Position numbers and translations under genes: made by a program. Under the pieces are notes generated by a model that saw only the letters and a program-made list of their open reading frames with translations, was not told the origin of the DNA and did no database searches. Positions 1-7,397 of a DNA stretch of 64,000 bases are shown here, piece by piece; within the stretch, counting starts at the first letter, position 1, and every line of letters starts with the position of its first letter. The stretch is from the NCBI GenBank assembly GCA_963819685.1, contig CAWFXI010000009.1, positions 372,001-436,000 on the forward strand, written 5' to 3'. Source of the stretch: CAIUGU01 sp963819685. Lineage in GTDB: Bacteria > Pseudomonadota > Gammaproteobacteria > Steroidobacterales > Steroidobacteraceae.

Positions 1-372
1 CCAGCGAAAGCCCGTGCTTGGATTGGTTGGCCCGGTCCTTGGCCGCGTCAAACTCGATGTCCATTCTATTTTTCGTATGTACATTAAAGCAAGCTCAGTA
101 CAGATTGATGCCTGTCGATCAGCGGCTTCAATGCGCTTTTCTCGTGAAATCGGCGGAATAACCGGATTGACATTCGTAAGTCATGAGGTGCCAGCAATGC
201 GGGACCTAGCTGGATGGCGAGGTTGCGATGATGATGCTCATCAGTCGCACGTTTTCAGCGCTGGCTTAGGCGCATAGGCACGTATATTCTTCCGGTCCTC
301 CGCCTCTGACGATCGTCAAGGTGGACGCGAATCAAAGAGGCATCGGGGTCGTACACAGTGCTTAGGTCAAAC
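1..372. other. No convincing gene at window start
   Basis: I see no recognisable gene here. An 87-codon open frame (14-277, plus) exists, but its product is rich in unconnected short motifs, has no ribosome binding site I trust and matches no family I know. The stretch is probably the intergenic region upstream of the gene at 373; it could also hold the degraded end of something outside the window. Confidence 0.4.
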
Positions 373-1404
373 ATGAATCCAGCGTCATTGATCGTGCTGA
401 TGGCGGCCCTTGCCGGACCGCTCGTAGCTGCCGCTCAGTCCGCACCGGCAACATGGTCGACGCAGCAGGGGCGATGGAACGAATGGAAGGGCGCGAGCTT
501 TCAGAACTCCACGTCGCACTACGAGGCGCTGAAGGCTGCGGCGAAGAATGGAAAAAAGCTCACGCCCATGACCGTCCCCGACTGGACCGGGCTTTGGACT
601 GCTGCCGATTCCCTTCCTGGAGCCTTTCTCGGGTGGAGCTCGATCGGTCTCGCGTATGGTTGGGGTGTGCCTGTGTTCAGCTACAACGAGAGTGAGGGCC
701 TGAAGGTCCTCCCGCCGGGAATTCCCCGACAGCCGCCGTTGCCTGCGAACACTCCGTGGCCGGAACGACCGGTGCTGACACCCGAGGGGGAGAAAGCATT
801 GGTCGTGGCTGTGATCCAGTCATCCAAGGGGATTGCGTGGGACTACACCTACGAGTGCCTGCCAGCCGGATTTCCGCGCTGGTACACGGAGCCATTCCTG
901 CGCGAGTTTATCCCGACGCCAAATCAGACCTGGATGATCAACGAATTCAACAGCGAAGTCCGGCGTATCTATACCGACGGTCGCGCCCACGTGCCGGAAG
1001 CCGACCGCTATCCCTTCTGGGAAGGTGACTCCATCGGCTTCTGGGATGGCGACACGCTGGTGGTGCATACCGTCAGCCTGAAGCCCGGCACCTGGAACCG
1101 GGGCGAACCGCACTACAGCGACCAGACCGAGACGGTCGAATTGATCAGAAAGAACGCTCAAGGCCTGCTCGAAGCGCGCATGACAGTTTACGATCCGGTA
1201 AACCTGCAGAAACCCTGGCATCTGATCTTCGGGTCGCAGAAGGTCGATCTGACCAAAACGCCGGACATGCGAATCCACCACTTCGCCTGCACCGAGAACA
1301 ACAATTACATCAAAATGGAAGGAGGCGGAGTGACCTCGAAGCTGCCGAACGAAGAGACCTACCGGGACCCGAATGAGCTGATCGTGCCGCCTGAGAAGCG
1401 CTGA
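373..1404 (+). CDS. Exported protein of unknown function
   Basis: A 343-residue protein with a clear signal peptide (hydrophobic core, then an Ala-rich cleavage region near residue 22), so it is probably periplasmic or secreted. The ATG at 373 is preferred over the in-frame GTG at 358, because the signal peptide begins directly there and AGG lies about 8 bases upstream. A segment near residues 205-225 (GRAHVPEADRYPFWEGDSIG, then WDGDTLVV) belongs to a widespread uncharacterised family in Steroidobacter-like and acidobacterial genomes, often seen near catabolic genes. That family placement is from memory. The next gene, an NTF2-like exported protein, follows 44 bases later in the same direction, so the two may be co-transcribed. 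No catalytic motif is recognisable. Confidence 0.75.
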   Translation: MNPASLIVLMAALAGPLVAAAQSAPATWSTQQGRWNEWKGASFQNSTSHYEALKAAAKNGKKLTPMTVPDWTGLWTAADSLPGAFLGWSSIGLAYGWGVPVFSYNESEGLKVLPPGIPRQPPLPANTPWPERPVLTPEGEKALVVAVIQSSKGIAWDYTYECLPAGFPRWYTEPFLREFIPTPNQTWMINEFNSEVRRIYTDGRAHVPEADRYPFWEGDSIGFWDGDTLVVHTVSLKPGTWNRGEPHYSDQTETVELIRKNAQGLLEARMTVYDPVNLQKPWHLIFGSQKVDLTKTPDMRIHHFACTENNNYIKMEGGGVTSKLPNEETYRDPNELIVPPEKR

Positions 1405-1448
1405 GCCATGGGTGGCAATAAGCGCCTTGAGTGGAACACGTCATTGCC

Positions 1449-1878
1449 ATGAACAGAGCCAGCATAGTCATGCAGATTGCAGCGCTTGGAATGATGCTGG
1501 CCATGCCTGCGTCTGCAGCGCCCGTGTCAGCCATGGAACAGGTATGGGCTGCAGAGCTGGCCTTTGCTGCGCACGATGCAGGATCGCGATCTCACGGCTT
1601 TCGGTGAATTCATCTCCGACGAAGCGATCTTCTTCAGTGGCACGACCGCCTTGCGTGGTAAGGGCAAAGTCATCGAAGAGTGGACAAAATTCTTTGCTGC
1701 CCCGGAAGCGCCGTTTTCATGGGAGCCAGACCAGGTTGAAGTGCTGGAGTCCGGGACGCTGGCCTTGAGTACGGGTCCCGTGCGCGACCGCAGCGGCAAG
1801 ATTACTGGCCGATTCAATTCAATCTGGCGCCTTGAGGCACCGAACCGCTGGCGGGTTGTGTTTGACAAAGGCAGTTGA
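1449..1878 (+). pseudogene. Exported NTF2-like (SnoaL/DUF4440) protein, frameshifted
   Basis: Two frames together make one typical protein. Frame one starts at ATG 1449 and encodes a signal peptide (MNRASIVMQIAALGMMLAMP, then ASAAPVSA) and the first family motif VWAAELAFA. It then runs into a stop soon after. The next frame continues exactly where the family should, with RTMQDRDLTAFGEFISDEAI, and ends in VFDKGS at 1878. Removing G1569 restores a 142-residue NTF2-like fold protein of the kind annotated as nuclear transport factor 2 family or DUF4440. These are small exported proteins that bind or process unknown ligands. Either the gene is broken or the base is a sequence error. The base is not in a homopolymer run. 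Confidence 0.7.
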
Positions 1879-2631
1879 TGCGTCCACTCATCGCACCCAC
1901 CGCCGTGATCCGGTTGCTAGCCGTCCTGCTCGTCGGCCCCGCGGGAGTTGTCGTGGCGGGCGCCGCGTTCGGTCAAGTGATCCGCTACCCGCTGAACTCA
2001 ACTGATGTGTTGAGCACCCACAACACGACTGTTGACGTTGTGACATTCAAGGGCAAGCGGGCAGTGCGCAGTCGCCTTGGCGCCCGACGTCGTTCGTCGA
2101 CCGGAATACTTGGCTGGCACGATGGAACCGGAGGCATTCGCGCGAATCGAAGGCCTGGAGTTCTCGAACGGCGTCATCGAAGTGGAAGTGGCCGGCGCGC
2201 CAGTCGAGGGATCGTACCCCGGCGCTCGCGGCTTCGTCGGCATCGCGTTCCGGTTGCAGGCCGACCGCAACCCAACGGGGCCGCAGGCGTACGACGCCTT
2301 CTACCTTCGACCGACGAACGGGCGCGCGGAGGATCAGGAACGGCGCAACCATGCGGTGCAGTACATCTCCCATCCCGAGTGGACCTGGTCTCGCTTGCGG
2401 CGGGAGACACCGTCTCGCTACGAGGCGTACGTGGATCTGGTTCCCGACACCTGGACAACGATCCGGATCGAGGTCCGCGGTACGCAGGCTCGACTCTATG
2501 TGCACGACCAATCGCAGCCAGTGTTGCTGGTGAACGACGTCAAGTCGGGGGCGTCCATCGCGGGAGCCGTCGCCTTGTGGATTGGACCCGGCACGGTCGC
2601 GCATTTCCGGAATCTTGTGGTCACGCCTTAG
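1878..2631 (+). pseudogene. Exported concanavalin-like (DUF1080/LamG-type) protein, frameshifted
   Basis: Begins with ATG 1878, which shares its A with the stop of the preceding gene, so the two are translationally coupled. The first frame gives a signal peptide (ending near AAFGQ) and the opening of a beta-sandwich domain (IRYPLNSTDVL, VTFKGKRAVR). The reading then shifts at about 2070 into a frame that continues APDVVRRPEYLAGT to FRNLVVTP at 2631. Removing A2070 gives a continuous protein of about 250 residues. Motifs such as FSNGVIEVEVAG, GFVGIAFR and TWTTIRIEVRG are typical of DUF1080 or concanavalin-like jelly-roll domains that bind carbohydrates. The function is unknown. This is the second one-base surplus within 500 bases. 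Confidence 0.65.
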
Positions 2632-2660
2632 CACGTGGCGCGTCGCGCCCGGGATGTACG

Positions 2661-2957
2661 ATGATCCTTGAGTCTGCACAGCTGAGCGTGAAACCGGGCC
2701 ACGAGGCTGATTTCGAAGTGGCGTTTGGCGAGGCGCAGAAAGTCATTTCCTCAATGCCGGGCTTCCTGTCACTCGAACTGCAGCGGTGCATCGAGACTCG
2801 CAGCCGCTATCTTCTGCTCGTGAGATGGGAAAGACTCGAGGATCACACGGTCGGGTTCAGGAACTCAGGGGAGTACCAGAAGTGGAGGGCGCTGCTGCAT
2901 CACTTCTATGATCCATTCCCGGTTGTCGAACACCATGAGCTGGTGCACTCTGCATGA
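2661..2957 (+). CDS. Antibiotic biosynthesis monooxygenase (ABM) family protein
   Basis: A 98-residue dimeric alpha/beta barrel protein of the ABM family: MILESAQLSVKPGHEADFEV at the N-terminus, then PGFLSLELQRC and YLLLVRWERLEDH. Its C-terminal region (residues 70-85) keeps the usual F/W-rich segment before YDPFPVVEH. Members act as cofactor-free monooxygenases, haem-degrading enzymes or simple ligand binders, so the substrate cannot be assigned. The stop overlaps the start of the DUF962 gene (ATGA), and the gene lies 29 bases after the frameshifted jelly-roll gene, which suggests one transcript. Confidence 0.8.
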   Translation: MILESAQLSVKPGHEADFEVAFGEAQKVISSMPGFLSLELQRCIETRSRYLLLVRWERLEDHTVGFRNSGEYQKWRALLHHFYDPFPVVEHHELVHSA

Positions 2958-3265
2958 GCGGTCAAAAGCGCTTCAACTCGTTTGCCGACTTCTATCCGTT
3001 CTATCTCAGCGAACATGCAAACCGCGTTTCCCGCCGGCTGCACTTCGTGGGCACGAGCATTGCACTAGCCCTGCTTGTCGCTGCATTGGTTACGCTGATG
3101 TGGTGGTTCGTGGTCGTGGCGCTGATCCAGGGTTACGCGCTTGCCTGGGTGGGGCATTTTTTTTTCGAACACAACAGGCCTGCGACGTTCAAGTACCCCG
3201 GATTCAGTTTCATGGGTGACTGGCGGCTGTGGTGGGATATCGTGAGTGGCAGGATTCCATTCTGA
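2954..3265 (+). CDS. DUF962/Mpo1-like membrane protein
   Basis: A 103-residue protein with the DUF962 (Mpo1-like) signature: FYPFYLSEHANRVSRRLHFV near residues 14-33, two hydrophobic helices, then WVGHFFFEHNRPATFKYP. The conserved histidines (HAN, LHFVG, GHF, EHNRP) match the metal ligands proposed for yeast Mpo1, an Fe(II) dioxygenase of fatty-acid alpha-oxidation. Bacterial members are of unproven function. It lies in the inner membrane by prediction. It overlaps the ABM gene by four bases and precedes the oxidoreductase by 11. Confidence 0.82.
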   Translation: MSGQKRFNSFADFYPFYLSEHANRVSRRLHFVGTSIALALLVAALVTLMWWFVVVALIQGYALAWVGHFFFEHNRPATFKYPGFSFMGDWRLWWDIVSGRIPF

Positions 3266-3276
3266 GGAACCATGGT

Positions 3277-4284
3277 ATGAAAGCAGTAAAGCTGCGTGCA
3301 CCCGGCGGACTCGAACGTCTGGAACTTGTCGAGATTCCCGATCCTGGTGCGCCGGCTGCCGGTGAGATTCGCGTCCGCGTGCACGCAAGCTCACTCAATT
3401 TTCATGACTATGGTGTCGTGACCGGCAGGATCAAGGCAGCCGACGGACGCATTCCCATGTCTGACGGGTCGGGGATCGTCGAGGCTGTCGGCCAGGGTGT
3501 CACTGAGTTTGCGGTGGGAGACTCGGTCGTTTCGTGCTTCTTTCCGCAATGGCAGGACGGTCCACCCGAGGTGGGCGATTTTTCCACCGTGCCGGGCGAC
3601 GGTATCGATGGGTATGCCTGCGAGGTGGTCGTACGCTCGGCGACCGCATTCACGCACATTCCAAAGGGCTTCAGTCATGCCGAAGCGGCGACGCTGACAT
3701 GTGCTGGCCTGACGGCATGGCGGGCGCTGGTCGTCAACGGCGGGATCAAGGCGGGTGACACCGTGCTGGTCCTTGGCACTGGCGGGGTTTCCATTTTCGC
3801 CTTGCAGTTCGCGAAGCAGATGGGAGCGACGGTCATCGCCACGTCTTCGTCTGACGAGAAACTGGAACGGATCCGTGCTCTTGGAGCAGACCATACGATC
3901 AATTACCGTACGACCCCTGAATGGGGCGAAGCGGTGACTCGCTGGACAGCCGGACGAGGCGTTGACCACGTCATTGAAGTCGGGGGACCCGGAACATTGC
4001 CGCAGTCCATCGCAGCGGTTCGCATCGGTGGTCACATCTCGCTGATCGGCGTACTGACGGGCATCAGTGGCGAAGTGCCGACAGCGATGCTGTTCCGCAA
4101 GCAGGCGCGGCTGCACGGCCTGATCGTCGGCAGTCGCCGCCACCAGCAGGACATGATTCGCGCCATCGATGCCACGGGGCTGCATCCTGTCGTGGACAAG
4201 GTCTTTGGTCTCGAGACCCTCGCGGAGGCTTTCGCCCTCGAGAAATCCGGCAAACATTTCGGGAAGATCTGCCTGACTTTTTGA
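3277..4284 (+). CDS. Zinc-independent MDR oxidoreductase (quinone-oxidoreductase-like)
   Basis: A 335-residue medium-chain dehydrogenase/reductase. The N-terminal GroES-like half has DGSGIVEAVGQGVTEFAVGD. The Rossmann half has VLVLGTGGVSIFALQFAKQM around residues 165-185 and the downstream FGKICL terminus. I do not see the four-cysteine structural zinc loop, so it resembles the quinone reductase or NADPH-dependent branch. The substrate cannot be deduced. ATG 3277 is chosen because GAGG sits 8-10 bases upstream; a longer in-frame reading would begin inside the DUF962 gene. It probably ends the small operon that starts near 1449. Confidence 0.85.
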   Translation: MKAVKLRAPGGLERLELVEIPDPGAPAAGEIRVRVHASSLNFHDYGVVTGRIKAADGRIPMSDGSGIVEAVGQGVTEFAVGDSVVSCFFPQWQDGPPEVGDFSTVPGDGIDGYACEVVVRSATAFTHIPKGFSHAEAATLTCAGLTAWRALVVNGGIKAGDTVLVLGTGGVSIFALQFAKQMGATVIATSSSDEKLERIRALGADHTINYRTTPEWGEAVTRWTAGRGVDHVIEVGGPGTLPQSIAAVRIGGHISLIGVLTGISGEVPTAMLFRKQARLHGLIVGSRRHQQDMIRAIDATGLHPVVDKVFGLETLAEAFALEKSGKHFGKICLTF

Positions 4285-4357
4285 GGGCGAGGCATGCCGA
4301 CGGCGGGCATGCAGGCGACCCGCGCGTCAAGCGGGCAGCTTTGCTGAACTGAGTCGC

Positions 4358-5911
4358 CTAGCCTGACAGGTTCCCGAGAATTTCGGCTCGCACGTCGGTG
4401 ATCTCGCGTGCTCGCGACGGATGTGCGCCTTCGCACCGTCCAGCCCGCGGGCAGGCGCTGCTGCGGGGGCAGATCATCCGTGCAGGCGCAGACAGCGCGT
4501 CTTCGACCCAGGCAATATTGAGAACCCGAGAGACGGTTCGCAAAGGTTCCAGTACGCTCTTCGGCAGCTTTGCCTGGCCACCGCGGCGCAGACACTCTGC
4601 AGCGATACTGTCGATCACTGCGGTTGCATCGACACCGTTTGATTCAAGGGCGGGTGCGAGATCGATTCCGACGGACAGGACGTGTGTGTTGCCGGCCATG
4701 TCGCGTGTGCGGACGGAATGGCAGCAGTACAGCAGCGAGCGCTCGCCATCCCGCAGCACTGAAATCTGCGATCCTGATTCCGTTCGATCATCATCGATCA
4801 TGCGGAACACGGCCCAGTTGGGGCAGGGATCGGGGACTCGAGCAAGATTCCCCCACGGCAGCGGAATGCCATTGCCACGGTACACGGCCCGCAGGTATCC
4901 GGGCGGATAGGCATCGAAGAAGTGCCAGTGCGGATACGGCGATACCTTGGTCATGCGCCTCATGATGACAGCAGGAGTCAGCGCCAGTGCCCGACCGGCC
5001 TCGACGCGATAGCGTTCTCGCGCAAGAAAACGCCTGAACGGCGCCTTGGGGCAGAGCAGTGCGCCCGCAAAGAAGCTGCACTCGAAATCACGCCACGCAT
5101 GCAGCGCATCGTTGACGTTCATGCCGCTGGAGCTGCTCACCCCCCGCGGGCTGCCACCGATTTCGCCGCCGGTGGCATGTGGCGACTTCAGTCCATCGCC
5201 GCCGTGAAGCACCTTGTGGCCGATATGCGAAGCCAGGTCGAACTTGAGGCGGGCGGGATCGTCCTTGAGTGCACGATTGAGGTAGATGCGTCCCGGAGCT
5301 TCGAAAAACGAGCGGACGACGCTGCGGACTTCGCTGTCGTTGTCCCGGGCCAGCAGCGGCTTGCGGTCGAACCAGCGCAGCTCAAGCCCATGCCGTCGGC
5401 ACAAATGCAGCAGGTCATCGACTGTCAACGGAAAGCGGCGATCACCGACGCCTTCGGCGGCACGCTCAAGATCCGGAAAGTCGTTGCGTGACAGCTCCTG
5501 GTGCGAGCGAATGAGCAGGTGCGCGAACTGCTGGCCTGTGGTGCCGGTCTGCGACAGCAGTTCGGGTATCGCGGCTTCCAGCAGACGTTTCGTAAAGAGA
5601 AACCCCGGCTCCATCGGCATCTGCGGTACCGCGCGCTGCCTTGTGGGCGCCGGTGCGGGTTCCGGTACCGAATTCTCATCCAGAAACCACGCCGGCTCCT
5701 TCTGGAATACCGAGGCGAGCAGCGCCAGTACATATTCCGAAGGCGAGCGTTTGCCACTTTCGATCATGCTGAGATACGACACCGACGGTGCAGTGGCGGG
5801 ATCGTGCTGGATGCAGCGCGCGGACAGCTCTTCCAGCGTCAGGCCATTGCGCTTGCGCAGCGACTTCAGCTTCGTGCCAAGCAGGTGACTCTTGCGTCCG
5901 ATGTCGGTCAT
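4358..5911 (-). CDS. XRE-family transcriptional regulator with DUF3612 domain
   Basis: A 517-residue regulator. Residues about 8-70 form a Cro/C1-type helix-turn-helix (LGTKLKSLRKRNGLTLEEL, then SVSYLSMIESGKRSPS). The long remainder matches the DUF3612 type related to short-chain fatty-acyl (ScfR/RamB-like) regulators, including WFDRKPLLARD and a C-terminal cysteine cluster (CPRSSACPRAGRCEG) that might bind metal. It is divergent from the isocitrate lyase gene, the usual place for this family, so it most likely controls aceA-aceK and itself. That role is inferred from position and from RamB/ScfR precedent. The ligand is unknown; an acyl-CoA would fit the glyoxylate shunt. Confidence 0.85.
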   Translation of the reverse strand: MTDIGRKSHLLGTKLKSLRKRNGLTLEELSARCIQHDPATAPSVSYLSMIESGKRSPSEYVLALLASVFQKEPAWFLDENSVPEPAPAPTRQRAVPQMPMEPGFLFTKRLLEAAIPELLSQTGTTGQQFAHLLIRSHQELSRNDFPDLERAAEGVGDRRFPLTVDDLLHLCRRHGLELRWFDRKPLLARDNDSEVRSVVRSFFEAPGRIYLNRALKDDPARLKFDLASHIGHKVLHGGDGLKSPHATGGEIGGSPRGVSSSSGMNVNDALHAWRDFECSFFAGALLCPKAPFRRFLARERYRVEAGRALALTPAVIMRRMTKVSPYPHWHFFDAYPPGYLRAVYRGNGIPLPWGNLARVPDPCPNWAVFRMIDDDRTESGSQISVLRDGERSLLYCCHSVRTRDMAGNTHVLSVGIDLAPALESNGVDATAVIDSIAAECLRRGGQAKLPKSVLEPLRTVSRVLNIAWVEDALSAPARMICPRSSACPRAGRCEGAHPSRAREITDVRAEILGNLSG

Positions 5912-6101
5912 GACTTGTTCCGTCAGGGCTGTGAAACAAGTTGTGAAATTAACAGTGTGAAGTTTTAGAAGTCAAATTAAAGCGTGCTGAATGTCTACAC
6001 TACATTTCACAAGGTTGCGGGACGGGACCTGGCGCAGGTCCGGCTCCGGTACCCAACTTGTTGAATTGATGACTTGATTGTTGAACCGAGGAGTATTTCG
6101 C
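5912..6101. promoter_or_regulatory. Divergent control region between DUF3612 regulator and aceA
   Basis: This A+T-rich intergenic region must carry both promoters. TTGTGAAAT at 5941-5949 and its exact complement ATTTCACAA at 6004-6012 form a 9-base inverted pair 54 bases apart. A further GTGAAA lies at 5931-5936. These look like operator half-sites for the adjacent XRE regulator. On the minus strand TTGACT (5975-5970) could be a -35 box, and its -10 region would overlap the 5941-5949 repeat, which would suit autoregulation. The promoter assignment is weak. The repeats themselves are plain in the sequence. Confidence 0.45.
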
Positions 6102-7397
6102 GTGCACACACCATCGACCACCACCGAGCTGCAATCAACCTGGAAGAACGGCCAGAGGTGGCAGAACGTTCGCAGGCCCTACACCGCTGCCGACGTCGTC
6201 AGATTGCGAGGTACGGTCCATGTTGAACATTCACTGGCCCGGCATGGCGCCAACAAGTTGTGGAATCACTTGCGCGAGCTGCCTTTCGTCAATGCGCTGG
6301 GGGCACTGACGGGCAATCAGGCAATGCAGCAGGTGCGCGCGGGTCTGAAGGCCATTTACCTTTCAGGGTGGCAGGTGGCTGGAGACGCGAACCTCGCGGG
6401 CGCCATGTACCCCGATCAGTCCCTGTATCCCGCGAATTCCGTTCCGGATGTGGTGCGCCGGATCAACAGCACATTGCTGCGGGCAGACCAGATCCACCAC
6501 GCCGAAGGCAACAACTCGATTGACTGGCTGCAACCCATCGTCGCGGATGCCGAAGCAGGCTTCGGCGGCGTGCTGAATGCGTTCGAGTTGATGAAGTCGA
6601 TGATCGAAGCGGGTGCTGCGGGAGTGCACTTCGAGGACCAGCTGTCATCGGCCAAGAAGTGCGGCCACATGGGGGGCAAGGTGCTCGTGCCCACCCAGGA
6701 AGCGGTCGCGAAGCTCGTGGCTGCCAGACTGGCTGCCGATGTCTGTGATGTACCGACGGTGCTGATCGCACGCACGGATGCCGAATCTTCCCATTTGCTG
6801 ACGGCCGATATTGACGAGCGCGATCGTCGCTTCATCGACAAGGCCAAAGGACGAACCGCGGAAGGTTTCTTTCATGTCCACGCGGGGCTTGATCAGGCGA
6901 TCGACCGGGGTCTGGCATATGCACCCTATGCAGACCTGATCTGGTGCGAGACCGGCAAGCCCGATCTCGACGAAGCAAAGCGCTTCGCGGAAGGGATTCA
7001 CCGCGAATTCCCGGGCAAGCTGCTCGCCTACAACTGCTCGCCGTCTTTCAACTGGAAGCGCAAGCTGGATGACGCGACCATCGCAAAGTTCCAGCGCGAG
7101 CTGGCTGCGTATGGCTATCGCTTCCAGTTCATTACGTTGGCAGGGTTCCACGCGCTCAACTATTCGATGTTCACGCTCGCACGGGGTTACCGCGAGTCGC
7201 AGATGAGTGCCTACGTGGCCTTGCAGGAGGCGGAGTTCGCCGCCGAATCGCTCGGGTATACGGCGACGAAGCATCAACGGGAAGTGGGAGCCGGGTATTT
7301 CGACGACGTCACGCAGACGATTACGTCAGGAACGTCTTCGCTGACGGCGCTGACAAACAGCACTGAAGCCGAACAATTCCTGAGCGCTACGGGATGA
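6102..7397 (+). CDS. aceA: Isocitrate lyase
   Basis: A 431-residue isocitrate lyase, which splits isocitrate into glyoxylate and succinate in the glyoxylate shunt, in the cytosol. The catalytic KKCGH motif is present (Cys near residue 187, followed by MGGKVLVPTQEAV), as are the ADAEAGFGG, IARTDAES and YNCSPSFNWK segments. The length equals the E. coli type (434). GTG 6102 is chosen: CGAGGAG lies eight bases upstream, whereas the in-frame TTG at 6078 would place that site inside the gene. It overlaps aceK by four bases (ATGA) and is divergent from the DUF3612 regulator. No malate synthase gene is adjacent, unlike the E. coli aceBAK operon. Confidence 0.97.
   Translation: MHTPSTTTELQSTWKNGQRWQNVRRPYTAADVVRLRGTVHVEHSLARHGANKLWNHLRELPFVNALGALTGNQAMQQVRAGLKAIYLSGWQVAGDANLAGAMYPDQSLYPANSVPDVVRRINSTLLRADQIHHAEGNNSIDWLQPIVADAEAGFGGVLNAFELMKSMIEAGAAGVHFEDQLSSAKKCGHMGGKVLVPTQEAVAKLVAARLAADVCDVPTVLIARTDAESSHLLTADIDERDRRFIDKAKGRTAEGFFHVHAGLDQAIDRGLAYAPYADLIWCETGKPDLDEAKRFAEGIHREFPGKLLAYNCSPSFNWKRKLDDATIAKFQRELAAYGYRFQFITLAGFHALNYSMFTLARGYRESQMSAYVALQEAEFAAESLGYTATKHQREVGAGYFDDVTQTITSGTSSLTALTNSTEAEQFLSATG

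Noticed and set aside
14..277. 87-codon open frame at the left end
   Set aside because: No ribosome site, no recognisable family and unlikely composition; kept only as unannotated sequence.
1564..1580. Programmed frameshift at the NTF2-like gene
   Set aside because: The site reads TTT GCT GCG CAC with no stop codon in the A site and no slippery pattern, unlike the CCC-TGA of valS.
1412..1768. 118-codon frame over the NTF2-like gene
   Set aside because: Cysteine- and serine-rich shadow frame; the neighbouring frames carry the signal peptide and the conserved domain.
4398..5888. Several plus-strand open frames over the DUF3612 regulator
   Set aside because: Codon composition and lack of family match mark them as shadows of the minus-strand gene.
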